In this document: positions 9,000 to 19,900 of the stretch, piece after piece | Numbering within the stretch: position 1 is the first letter of the stretch | Layout of the letters: every line of letters starts with the position of its first letter | Assembly: GCA_027604685.1 (NCBI GenBank) | Contig: JADHYX010000352.1 | Location: 1-21,972, forward strand | DNA length: 21,972 nucleotides | Origin: Lobulomyces angularis | Lineage: Eukaryota; Chytridiomycota; Chytridiomycetes; Lobulomycetales; Lobulomycetaceae | Reading direction: 5' to 3' | Program-made: the position numbers and the translations under genes | The notes under the pieces: model-generated | Database searches by the model: none | Seen by the model: only the letters and a program-made list of their open reading frames with translations | Told to the model about the DNA's origin: nothing

Positions 9000-11775
9000 C
9001 TACCAAAAGGTCAACTTCAACACATGGTCCACTTTTTTGTTAGTTACTTTAATAAATCCTAGAAACTGTAATTGAGTAATGCATCTGGCAAATCTTGCTC
9101 TAAAAAAAAAACAAAAACATTAAGATTTTTTTTTTTTTCTTATTGCAAAAAAAAAATAAAAAAGGTATTATACAAAACTAAATTTGGATCAAGACCAATT
9201 TTTCCATCATCTAATACCGTTCCAAAGCTTATGTACCAATCATAAAGATTAATCATTTTTCCAGACTCCTTAAATAGTTTGTAAACAATTACCATATCAT
9301 TTTGATTTTTGTTCAACTCAGTTTCAAAGTTTTCTATATCGGAACAACATTCACACTGTAAATAAAAAGTTGGATTTAAAAAAGCATTTCGTAAAGCTTC
9401 TCGCGGCTGAGAAGAAAATGCTTTTTTTAGTCTAGATTCTTTTGAATAGTATTTTATTTCATTCAAAGGAAAAAATTTATGCCATTTCAAGTTAGTTCTA
9501 TAACACCACAAAAAAAAAAAAATTCAATTATATGTTAACAGTACTTTACCTAAAAAAATTTTCATAAAAGTCAACAATTTTGTCAGTAAAATTGCAGAGG
9601 CTGTTTTTATTAGTTCTTCCATTTATTTTTTCAATGAAATTTTGATTTTCTTTTAAATCCTTTTCAAAAAAGTAATTTTCACTCAATTTATCAACATGTA
9701 AATTTTCTTTTTCCTTTTTTTTCGTATTCCTTGCTGTCTCCAGTTTTAATCTTTTGTAGATTTTTTCAGTTTCCACAAATTCAAGAGATCTCTTTAATTT
9801 TTTTCCAGATATTTCATCTTCACTGCTAGATGCTTCACTACTAGAGACATAATCTTCATCTTCGTAAGATTTAAAATCTGCTAATAGTTTTTTGAAAATT
9901 ACAGTTTCTTCTAAAAGATTTTGATTACTGTTTTCTTCAAGTATAGATATAGTTTTTCTTAAAAAATTTTTTAATTTTCCCCAACTCCATTTTCTATTTA
10001 AAAGTAAGACTTAAATACAATTTTAAAAAATTTTCAAACCTCATTGACTTTAATGCAAATTTTATCTGAGGAGATTCTAGTAAATTCTGCTTCAACGCAA
10101 AATTATAAAGTACTTTTAATGAAATTTTGCCAGAGGCCAAATGGCAATTATTTCTTAAACTTAGAATGATATTAAAGGCGGTATCGAAGTTCTGATGATA
10201 TTTGTCCAGGTCTTGTAATGAAATTTTAATAAATTTTTTCAACTCTACATCATCTGTTATTAAGTTTCGCATCTTCTTTGCTTCTTTTTCTTTTCTAGCA
10301 TTCACATAGCTGGCAACAAAATAAATGCTGTTATTTTTTAACATGTTTGCAGTACCTCTTAAATGACGGTAAATTTCTAATTTCAGTGAAATGATAACTT
10401 TGTAAGGCTTCGATTACATCATCATCACCTTTTTTCGAATCATAATCTGTCAGTACGCTGAGTGGGTTTCCATAGTAATGATCTAGAACTGCGAACTTAA
10501 GAAATAAGATATATATAAAAAACTTAAACTATTCAATTAGTACTCACCTTAATATCCTTTAAATAAGATTCCACACAAAGTGTATGAGAATTAAACTTCG
10601 TCCAACATAAATCAAAGACGTTATAACTTAATTTTAAATTAAATTCATTGTCACTGCAATCACTGCTTGTTTGTGAAGAAATAAATAAATTTTTGGTAAT
10701 CAAGTCAAAGAAGTTAGAAGACTGCTTAGTAAAAAATTTTTCAAAACTCATCAAGTTTAAAACGTTTTTAGGTATATTTTGATTTATAGTTTCCATTGAT
10801 GTTGCTAAGAATAAAACGAAGACAAATGGTAGTTCAGACCGATTCAAACTGGACAAAATATTAAATTAAGTAAAAAATAAAAGGCTACCTGCAAATTTGA
10901 ATTACATGGCATAAAATTTTGTGTTCTATACTTTCAAAATCTCTCACAAAAATCACCAATTTTTTAATTTGGTTTGTCTTTTTTTGTTTATACCAAGTTC
11001 TCAATAGATTTATGTCGTAACTAAGTGGTTTGGACCTTCCCTTAAAAATTGGTAAGTGTTTAATAAGTAACATTGAAATTACTCTTTCGCTTCTCCAATC
11101 AAAAGTTGACTCCTCGCATTCTTTATCAGAGCCATCCTGCGGCTCACCTTCAATTACTAACGAATTATCATATTCCGCATCCTCATCATTGATATACATA
11201 AATTGATCTATTATACTAGTCATAGCATGCTGGATAGTTTGGCAGTTTTGATTTAGTAGTGTGGCCGTTTTAAACTTATACTCTTTAATAATTGAATATT
11301 TTAATTGAATGCAGAGATTTTCGTGATCTGGTAAATTTGTTCCTGCAAATATAAGCGCTGTTGGTAGTTCAGAGTACGGGGAATCCACTTGCACACTAAA
11401 GAAAATTTTTTAAAAAAATGGTTGAAAAAAGGAGCCATTTTAAAAATACCAATTATTAATAAAAGTTGCAATTCGTGTTGTGATGTTACTATTAAAACTA
11501 TTAATGGTTTTTGTGGATATGAAATTTAAATTTTTTAACGCGCGTTCCAATAAAAATTTACGCTTTTTAGTGTTTTCAAAACTTTCCGCAAAATTGAAGA
11601 GACTTACAAATTCATAATCCAAGGGAACATCTTTCGCAGGATGATTGTTTATTTCAGTAATGTTATCAAAGTCATCATAAATTCCACTTCCACTATCAGA
11701 AAAGTCTTCTTGTTCTATTTCTACAAAATTTTTTGGAAATTCTACAGTAATTGCTGATGTTATTGATTTACTCAT
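9000..11775 (-). CDS. ORC3: Origin recognition complex subunit 3 (ORC3)
   Basis: Predicted 809-residue ORC subunit that helps mark replication origins and load MCM helicase. Exons: 11775-11450, 11395-10889, 10848-10548, 10495-10356, 10327-10040, 9993-9550, 9497-9174 and 9099-9000; the 2430 nt stay in frame. The AAA+-like domain begins near LPTALIFAGTNLPDH (human LPTAALLLGVNVTDH) and includes PFVFVLFLATS (human PLILIFGIATS); like other ORC3 proteins it shows no intact Walker A motif. LDHYYGNPLSVL matches human LEHFYSQPLSVL, and EIRNLPSFK matches NIRRLPSFR. The C-terminal winged-helix region has MINLYDWYISFGTV (human LINLVDWSEAFATV) and ends FLGFIKVTNKKVDHVLKLTF, a near match to human. It is about 100 residues longer than human ORC3 (711), mostly from a Ser/Glu/Lys-rich insert in exon 6. 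The border of exons 4 and 5 is unusual: see the 28-nt intron entry. Confidence 0.92.
10328..10355 (-). other. Putative 28-nt intron (or 1-nt indel site) in ORC3
   Basis: Removing 10355-10328 (GT at the 5' end, TAACAG at the 3' end) joins LPSFK to SIYFVASYVNA in frame. Left in, the reading continues LPSFKRYCKHVKK and hits TAA. At 28 nt it is shorter than any other intron here (next shortest 40). Because human ORC3 continues PSFRRY, the alternative is that the KRY residues are genuine and one base is extra in the A6 run, giving a 1-nt frameshift instead of an intron. Confidence 0.5.
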
Positions 11776-12406
11776 AACGGAAATGTTTTTTCAACAATTA
11801 AATTAAAAATTAAAAAAAAAAAATTTAATATGTTATCAGATATATTTGAGTTTCGTTTGATTTAAATATGACTTAAGTAAAAATATTGTTTTTATAATAT
11901 CAATTAAATTCAATTGAAAATAGAGAGATAGTTTCAATTTTACTGAGGGTTTAAGGGTATATTTTTGGCTATTTTGTGTTATTACAAAAATTTGTGAATA
12001 TTCAAACAACATAATTCGGTTTTTTTTGAATAAAAAAATTGTCGTGTTAAGATGCAAATTGAAACTTCTTTGATTATTTCACAAAATGTTCTTCATTGAA
12101 AATAACTTACACTTTTAAGTCCTCAAATCTTAAAATAAATTTACCACCTATGATTTTGTTTTGCTTTATTTTTTAAGTTTATTTTTTATTAATTTAAAAA
12201 TATTTTAAATACTTTAATTAATTGATTTTATTTGTCGAGTATCGAATTAAATAAATATAAATATATATTTCTTTTTTTTCATTGGTTCATTATATAAATC
12301 TTCCAGGTCATCTTTTTCAGAAAACGTAATTTTAATTTTTCTTTATTTTAAATATCAAAAAAATAGAATCCTTAAATACATATTTTTTTTTATCTAAAAT
12401 GCCCAA
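11776..12406. other. Intergenic stretch upstream of ORC3
   Basis: These 631 bp separate the ORC3 start from the stop of the next minus-strand gene. They should contain the ORC3 promoter and the 3' UTR of the upstream gene. A minus-strand frame at 11836-12057 is Ile/Leu/Lys-rich, typical of random A+T-rich sequence, and has no homology I recognise. Confidence 0.45.
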
Positions 12407-14001
12407 CTATTTAAGGTCCATATTGATACCTTTAATCTGAGGAAAGATGTCAGAAGAGCTTTGACCAAAATCTCCTTTCAAGATGTGATAATCGTCCAGG
12501 CTGGATGAAGAGCTAGATTTGTCACTTGAATTCAAGAGTTTGAAAAAATTTTCGTGTTCATTCTTATGCTCTACTGTTGGACTCATCATTACATCATCAT
12601 GCAATATTAAACTAAGATATTTATTGTCGTTTTCATTAGAACCATTATTAGTATTGATGGTTAAGGATAACTTGTTTGGATTAGTATCCATGATTTGATC
12701 ATCCAATAGCCCTGGTAATAGTTCTTTAAAACTGTAACTTTTTCCTCCAAAAAAGAACTAGAAATAATTATAAGTTAAATTTCAATTTAAGCATTTTTTT
12801 TTACTTTAGTTCCAATAGGCTTGTTCAGTCCGACTTCCATAACGTGTTGAATCTCATTTCCTATGTCAGAAAAATTGGAGATGTTTACGTTTGCAGTCAC
12901 ATCACCACCCAAAAAATGATTTAAAAAATGTTGATCTGGAAGGTGTACTGAAGCATTTTGTCCATCGTTAAAAGGATATCCATTTGCCTGACTTTGCAAA
13001 TTTAGCGGTAGTGAAAATAGATTTGGGAGGGGACTCAGTGAGTTATTTAATGTTAGCATTTGAGGATGTTGAATGTTAGAGTTATTAGTTTCAATCAGAG
13101 ACAAACTTATTGCTGAAGTTTGGCTAAAAGAAGGTTCAGAAATGTACATTGACATTCTATTTCTTTGAAAATCTTGCATGCCAGTGTCTGAGTTGCTCTT
13201 TGCGATGTTAGATTGGTTTTGGTGGTGAATGTCAAAATTAAACAGGTTTTTGTCGTACTCCGCTTGTTCATCTTTAAAAAGAAGATCTATTCTTGCGTTA
13301 ATTGTATTAGGACTATGCATTATGTTTTGTTTTAGTGAAGCTTTATCAGCAGTGTTACTACCACCTAACGTTAAGTCATTACTACTGCAGTTTACAGAAG
13401 TGCTAATACCTTCTAAATTTAATTTATCTATGCTTTTTTCCTTAATTTCCATCTTCAACCTTATTTTTTGTTGTAAATTTAACTTTAAATTTAATTTTTT
13501 TTCTTCCTTTTCGATTAACTCTATGGAATTGAACGCAACGCCTAAAGGAGAAATAGACTTTGATTTTTCTGCTGCTGTATTAGGTTTAGATAAAAAAGAT
13601 CTAGGAGGATATTTGTGCTTAGGTTTCGATTTAATTTGAAGTTGACTTGATTTGCCCAGAGATTTTCTTGAATCGATTTCTTCAAATACCTTTTCTTGTG
13701 TGTTTTTATTTGCATTAAAGTCGTTGTTTATGTAATTTACTTCCCAAACATAGGTTTGTTCAGTACTAGGTGGAATTTTTTCCTGGGAGAGTCGTTTTTT
13801 ATTAGGATGTTGTTCACCAACACGTTTGGAACTAGCAATTGTCCTTGGAACACTACTACTAGCAAGATGGGTATGAAAGTCAAATTTTTTGTTCTGTTCA
13901 TTGTTGAGCCCAGTGAGACTGACATTTTCATCAATAGTCAATTTAGTTTTTTTTGTGACATTATTGTGATCGAGCTGAAAATTTTCTCCTAAGTTAAACA
14001 T
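12407..14001 (-). CDS. Hypothetical Ser/Asn-rich protein, probably nuclear or regulatory
   Basis: Two exons, 14001-12805 and 12757-12407, joined across a 47-nt intron, encode 515 residues. I do not recognise it. Most of the protein is low-complexity and polar (Ser, Asn, Lys, Gln), as in many disordered transcriptional regulators. Basic clusters (HPNKKRLSQEK, KSKPKHKYPP) could be nuclear localisation signals. A charged helix (IEKEEKKLNLKLNLQQKIRL) lies near 165-185. The middle has many Ser-Pro/Pro-Leu patches (NNSLSPLPNLFSLPLNL). The only segment that looks conserved straddles the splice: VGLNKPIGTK, then FFFGGKSYSFKELLPGLLDD. The C-terminus is acidic with a Ser run (SSDKSSSSSSLDDYH). No membrane segment or enzyme motif is seen. 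A regulatory role is inferred from composition only. Confidence 0.78.
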
Positions 14002-14597
14002 AAATTATTTTATTTTATTTTTTTTTAATTAATATTTTTTATTTAAATATATTTTATTTTATTTTATTTTTTCTTTTTTATTGTTTTATTTTCATTCTCC
14101 ATGTTTTTAATCTAAGTAATTTTTTTTTTTTTCCAATCATTCCAGAACACTCCTGGATTAACCTTTCATCTAGGCGTTTCTATCGTCTAAGTTTGAGACT
14201 CGAGGATTCAAGCTCTATGCTTCTACTTAATTAATTTATGATGCTCCATGGATTTTGTATCTACAAACCTTGTATTTGCCTTAGCTTTATATTAATAATT
14301 AACATTTTTTGTGAGTGTGATATTGAAATTAAATTATTTTCATTTTCAGTTAACAGAAATAATTAAAAAAAAATATAACATTTCCTCATGTGCAGAAAAG
14401 TCATATGAACTTTTAAAACAATAACTTAAATAAGAATCTTTTAATCATATAGACATATATTATAGTATACTATAAGTAATTGAAAATAAGGTTTAGAACC
14501 ACATTATTTCATTTTCTTAAATACCAAAAATAAAGATTTGGTAGTTATATAGTAAAAAGTATCGTAGATGCTTTTTTGGCGGATAGGATTACATCCA
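14002..14597. other. Intergenic stretch with a locally GC-richer island
   Basis: These 596 bp lie between the start of the Ser/Asn-rich gene and the stop of bleomycin hydrolase. About 14141-14280 is visibly richer in G and C than its surroundings. It holds a perfect 5-bp stem with a 7-base loop (14141-14157, TCCAG and CTGGA), a CTCGAG centre flanked by TTGA and TCAA (14193-14211), and a B-box-like GATTCAAGC. I could not close a full tRNA cloverleaf on either strand. The rest is featureless A+T. Confidence 0.4.
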
Positions 14598-16429
14598 TTA
14601 CATGTCACATAATGGGTCCCATCTTTCTAAAGTAATAGATTTATTACCTACTAGAATGTTGTTAAACTTTTCAAATTCTCCATAAAAAAAGTTTTTTTCA
14701 ATTACAATTTGATATACAAACTTTTGGTAAAAAAAAAAAATTAACATAGAAAATCTTTTTTATTAAAAATACCTCACTAAACCAATCATCTGACATTACT
14801 TCATATCCATTAGATCTTGCAGAAACTCCCCAACTGTTTTGAACTCGCCATCTTACTGGTTTGCCTTCTTCCAGATGAACTCCAGTGAATAACATTCCGT
14901 GTGTAGGCTAGATTGCAGATAAATAATTTTAATAATGTACATGCGACAAATTTCACCATCGATTCTCTAAATGTCAACCTGTCACCTTTGGTAAAATTAT
15001 TCTTCACATCCATATTGAATGCAGCTGAATAATTCAAAACGTCTCTATCCATTATACCGGCCACAAAGAACTGTGATTTATTTAAACTTATTTCAGATTT
15101 TAGATGAAAAAATAAAAAAAACCTGGCCAACGTCTGCATCAAAACTAACAGGAACACCGTTTTTTAAAGATCTTATTATTAATTTTTTCAAATCTTCGTT
15201 ACTAGCGTTGATCATCTTCAACTGTTTTTTATATATATTTCCCACTTTATCCAATTCTATAATTTGATCATATTCGTTTCTTGGATCATTCACAAAAACA
15301 ACCTTTGATTCCACTTCTTCCTTAAGATTGTCTTCATAAAACTTTAGCGGAGTCAAATTTTCAAATTCATGAAACTCGTTATTGGTACAGCTGGAAGTAA
15401 AAAAATTGTTATGAAAAAAGTATATGAAGCTTACTGAAACTTCCAATCAAAGACCTTTGGGGGCTCACCGAGTACGTTTGCCAATACTTTATAAACTTCA
15501 TTAAGCATTTGCAATTTCATTGTCCTTAATTCTTCCAGAGTCAAATGTTTGGAATTTCGTAAAGTAGCAGCGAATTCCCTTAGTAAATTGTTTACTAGCC
15601 AGCACAAAGAAGTGGTCGAATTAGAATGGGAAGTTTCAGGAAATGCGGTAGAAGGGACCAGACCATACTGGAATTTAAAAAAAAAATTAACTTCAATAAA
15701 AAAATACTTTTTAACCTTTTTAACTAGGTTAATACCATAAAGCCAATGCCCTCCATCATCACCAGGGGCTTTTCATAAGTAAAAAATAAAAGTTATTAAA
15801 TGCGTTCAACAACAGGTGCTTCATTATTTATTTACCCTTCAATAGTTCTTTCATTAATCTGCTATCTGCCTCTTCATCCTTGAATTCCAAAACTTGTTCT
15901 AGAAAAGAATTGCATTTTTCTAGCTTATCAAAAAAATACAAATAGTTCTGAGAAAATTGGAACTCAACCAAATGATATTTCTTCATTAAAGAAAGTCTTA
16001 GCATATTAGTTAAACTAAAAATCCAACAACGAGAAGATTGCAGTTGATTTGTGATATCTCCCTCAAGAGACAACTGCAAAGAAAATTCAGCTTGATCATC
16101 AACTTTCGCCTTCACGAAATAGAATTTAAAATTACATGTTACAAACTAAATTATTATCATCTTACCTTATTATTAAATAACACTTGAGAAAATTTTGCGT
16201 GGGTAAGTGCAGTTTTGGCTAAGTCATGAGAGTGATCTGTAACAAATAAATAAAACTAGAAAGCAAAAATATCGAGATCAATACCATTTTTGAGGTTGTT
16301 AGAATAAGAAGCTAACTGATCAAGAGTTAGGTCTTTTTTGGAAGAACTGGTCTCTTTTGGAACATTGGCATTTGCAAAATTAGTGCCGTTGTTTTTCTTT
16401 TTTAGTAATGAAAATAACTTTGTAGTCAT
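14598..16429 (-). CDS. BLMH: Bleomycin hydrolase (papain-like cysteine peptidase, C1B)
   Basis: Predicted 471-residue cytosolic cysteine aminopeptidase of the bleomycin hydrolase/Gal6 family, which forms barrel-like hexamers and trims peptides. Exons: 16429-16285, 16236-16166, 16109-15836, 15768-15716, 15667-15435, 15390-15123, 15070-14957, 14907-14773 and 14720-14598; all phases agree. The catalytic set is complete: oxyanion Q94, nucleophile C100 in SSRCWIF, H389 in PTHGM and N410 in QNSWG. EFQFSQNYLYFFDKLEKC matches human EFEFSQSYLFFWDKVERC, DDGGHW matches NDGGQW, and LTPLKFY matches ITPLEFY. Length is close to human (455), with about 27 extra N-terminal residues that are Lys/Asn/Ser-rich. 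The C-terminus ends WDPLCDM instead of WDPMGALAE. Intron 4 uses donor GTTAAA, required to keep KKYG in register. It is head to head with the Vnx1-like gene. Confidence 0.95.
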
Positions 16430-16989
16430 CAGAAAATAAAAAAACTAGAAAAAAGATTAAAATTGTTTAATTTTAGACTAATTTTAGTTAAATTTTTTTA
16501 AAATTACTTTGAATGACTTGTCCCCTTAATATGAAAAAGGGACCAAAACAAACAAAAAACTCTTACACATAGAAAAATGATATTTAAAAGCCATAATGGA
16601 ATGTAATAAATTTGTTGTCACCAAGAGATAATACTTAAGAAAATACGACCTTAAGTTGCGATTGAAATTCACTATTAAAAAAAATCATGGTCAAAATTGT
16701 CTGATAATTTTGAGCAGGAAAGGTCAATTGTCAAAGTCAATGCCAGTTTCCCCTTCAGAAAAAATGATTGTTTAGAGTGATAAAATAAGTGGCCTTTCAA
16801 ATTACACTTGTCAAATTCAAATGTCAAAAAAGAGTAAAAAAAGTTACTTTTAACGAAGACTTGGTGTAACCCTTCCCATTGTTATTACCAACATCAATTT
16901 TACTCTATCAACTTGGTATCCGCAGTGTTTCATTCATCCGCTTACCTTTAGAGTAATATTTGTAATTCACTTTTGCTTAAACCTTTGAT
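16430..16989. promoter_or_regulatory. Divergent promoter region with six GTCAA elements
   Basis: These 560 bp lie between the opposed starts of bleomycin hydrolase and the Vnx1-like gene. GTCAA occurs six times, always on the plus strand, at 16690, 16723, 16730, 16736, 16810 and 16823 (first base). Several copies extend to TGTCAAA. Such clustering of a five-base word within about 140 bp suggests binding sites for a regulator. No factor can be named, and which of the two genes is controlled is unknown. Confidence 0.45.
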
Positions 16990-19900
16990 ATGAAAAAGTC
17001 ACCTATTAATTCAACATCAACCTTTAATTTGGAGAAAGAACAATCTGGCCAGCAACAAAAGTCATCTTCCAATAAAAATAAAAAACCTAATAAGTCAGTA
17101 AAGTATAACCCCAAATCAATTAATACAAGAAATTCAAGTTCTGCGTTGGAAGAATTTTTAGAAGAAACAAGTAAATTAATTTCTTCTGATGAACCTGAAG
17201 AAAAAAGAATTAAATTAATGGAGGTATTGTGGTTTTTTCTTATAATATTGAAATAAAAAATATTAATTATTAAAATTACATTTAAAGGATGCAGCTGATG
17301 ATTTTCTTTCTGCAGTTGGTCGCCCTGAAAAAAACGAAGGAAATAATGAAGAGGAAGAGGAAGAAGAAGATCCAGAAGTAACCGTTAAAGCGATGCAAAA
17401 TGTAATTATATCTGTTTTTAAATTTACTGAAGAAATTTTTGAAAGGCTATTAATTTCCAACATCCATTTGGATTAAAAATTTGGAAACCATCCCTTTACA
17501 AAAAAAATAGATCCATTCAACAAGCAACCTATGAAGCGTTGCATTCCCTTCCAATAGAAAATATTTTTTTTTACTCGATTGGAAATTTCCTCTGGGTTGT
17601 TACTTTTGGTTTAGAACTGAGCATAATCTATTTACTGTTGGCAATTGTAGTTTTAGGTCCATTTTTTCTTGTGGGTAAATTGGTAATATCATGTATAAAT
17701 AATTTTCATCTAAATAATTTGTCTCTACTATTCAGGGTTTATATTTATTGCATATTATTTCATGTTGTAACTATTTCAGAAATAAGCAAACTGGAATTTT
17801 ATATTACGTAAATTCTTTATTTGGTGTAATTGAACAGTTTTTCATAAGTTTGGTTCAAACAAGGACTTATTCCGAGGTTTGATACTGTTAGAAATTTTAA
17901 TAATTATCTGTTTTTTAGCTGCTAATTAATCTCGCTGGTTACTTGCTGTGGCCATTTGGAAAGTTTGTTACAAAAAAAAAACTTCCTCACTCTCATCAAG
18001 ACAGTGGAACCCCATGTGAATATGAAAATTATGATGTTTTGGACAACGCAAGAGATGAAACCGTTGTTCACATAAACGATACCCATGAAGGCATACAAGT
18101 ACAGTCATCACCAAAACAACAGCCACATAAAAATTTTTGCCCGGAACAACTGGAGTCACATTTAAATGATCATTTAGCATTTGAGCAAGCGCACAATGAT
18201 GAAGATGATGACTACTCTGATGGGCTTTCAGAAAATTCGTTTCTTTTAGGAAACGAAAATAAACAAAAACGATTTTCAAAAAATAAAAAAAAATCCTTTA
18301 CACATTATCTAAAGGTTATCCCTAATTTTTTTAAAAGATTATATAGTCAGGGATTACCTGGATTTATTTTTTTTTTTATACAAATAATCATTTTGGTACC
18401 AGTTCACCTCATGATCTCTATTATTTGTTTTTTTTTTATTTTTTCGATACCTATGTAAGATTTTTTTTCTTTATTCAATTTTTATTTTTTTACCTTTTTA
18501 TTTAGGGGAAGACTTAATTACGTACTTTTAAAACATTTGCTTCGACATCCGTTATTGTTAAAAGCCCACTCCCCTAGCGAAATGAGAACTTCTGTAGAAG
18601 CTCCTGCATTTTTAAGAGGTTTGATTCATAACTATTTTATCGATATTTAGACCTTTTACAGCTCACGAAAGAGCGAGAGCGTTTATAAAAAAAACTTCTG
18701 GAAACCCAAATGGGAATGATGAAGATGCACCTCCTACCGTAGCTCAAACTCACGTAAATTTTCCAGGGTTACATGGGCTGACATCACCGATTTTGGAACC
18801 GGTTTCCAACTTTCCTATAGTATCTGAGGGCTTGGGATTGCATTCATCAACTACATCTGGAAATACTTTGGCCTCTGCTGATCCAGGTCATACATCTCCT
18901 CCTCACCCTCTAAGAAATCCGGAATTACATGCAGTCCCAACAGAAGAACAGGTTTCCTCCGAATATGCCATAATATTATCAGTTCGTTATGCAATGGGAA
19001 AGCAGTATTTCAAATACACATTGGATGGAATCAACATAGTTTTTATCAATTTTCTTGCTATTGTGGTGTTCACTTTAATAAATTTTTACTATCTTGGCCC
19101 TAAATTGGGGTTCCAAGGTATATCATCTCACAATGTCATCTTTGGGTAAGAAAATTTGAAAATAGTGTGTAATAATTTTGGCAATTCTAGGTCTGCGCTG
19201 CTCTCTGTCATTCCTTTAGCTTTCTTTATTGGCACGTCAGTATCATCTATTACTGCTCAAACCTCGTTAGCCGTTGGTGCAGTCATTAATGCATCATTTG
19301 TAAGTTAGAAAAGCCTTATTGAAAAATTCATATTTTTAAAAACTTCTTTAGGGTTCGATAGTAGAAGTGATACTGTATATTTTAGCACTTAAAGAAGGCA
19401 AAGAACTTATTGTAGAAGGTTCAATTATAGGTTCGTTTCTTTGTGGATTACTGGCATTACCAGGGGCGGCTATGTTTAGTGGAGGTTTAATTAGGAAAGA
19501 GCAAAGATTCAATGCAAAGTCTGCAAATGTCACTTCAACGCTAATGATTATGGCACTAATTGGTGCTTTTACTCCAACATTCTTTCAGCAAATTTATGGT
19601 GATAATTTTTTTAATAAATATTATTTAATTTTTGCGTCATGTAGGTTCTTTTGAATTAAGGTGTGGAAGCTGTCCAGTATCGTCGTTACCATTATCGGGA
19701 GAAGTGTCTGTAACTGCTCTGAATTGCAAAAATTGCCACTATACGCAACCGTAAAAACTTTTTTTTGAAAAAATATTTTTATTTCTTAAATTTTTTTTAA
19801 ACTTTATAACGTAGTCATGCCACTTCTGATCCTTTATTTGAAAGTAAAACGAAACCTCTCATGTATATATGTGCAGTTGTGTTATTGGTATTAATATTAT

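Noticed and set aside
11836..12057. Minus-strand 73-codon frame between ORC3 and the Ser/Asn-rich gene
   Set aside because: It is short and Ile/Leu/Lys-rich, has no homology or splice partners, and is as expected by chance in this composition.
13229..13992. Plus-strand frames opposite the Ser/Asn-rich gene
   Set aside because: The minus-strand frame is far longer and splices cleanly to a second exon; the plus frames are shadows.
14141..14240. A tRNA gene in the GC-richer island
   Set aside because: A B-box-like word and one perfect arm are present, but no 7-bp acceptor stem or T arm could be paired on either strand.
17968..18279. Minus-strand 103-codon frame opposite VNX1 exon 5
   Set aside because: The sense strand carries the YccF-type continuation with correct splice phases; the His/Leu-rich antisense product has no support.
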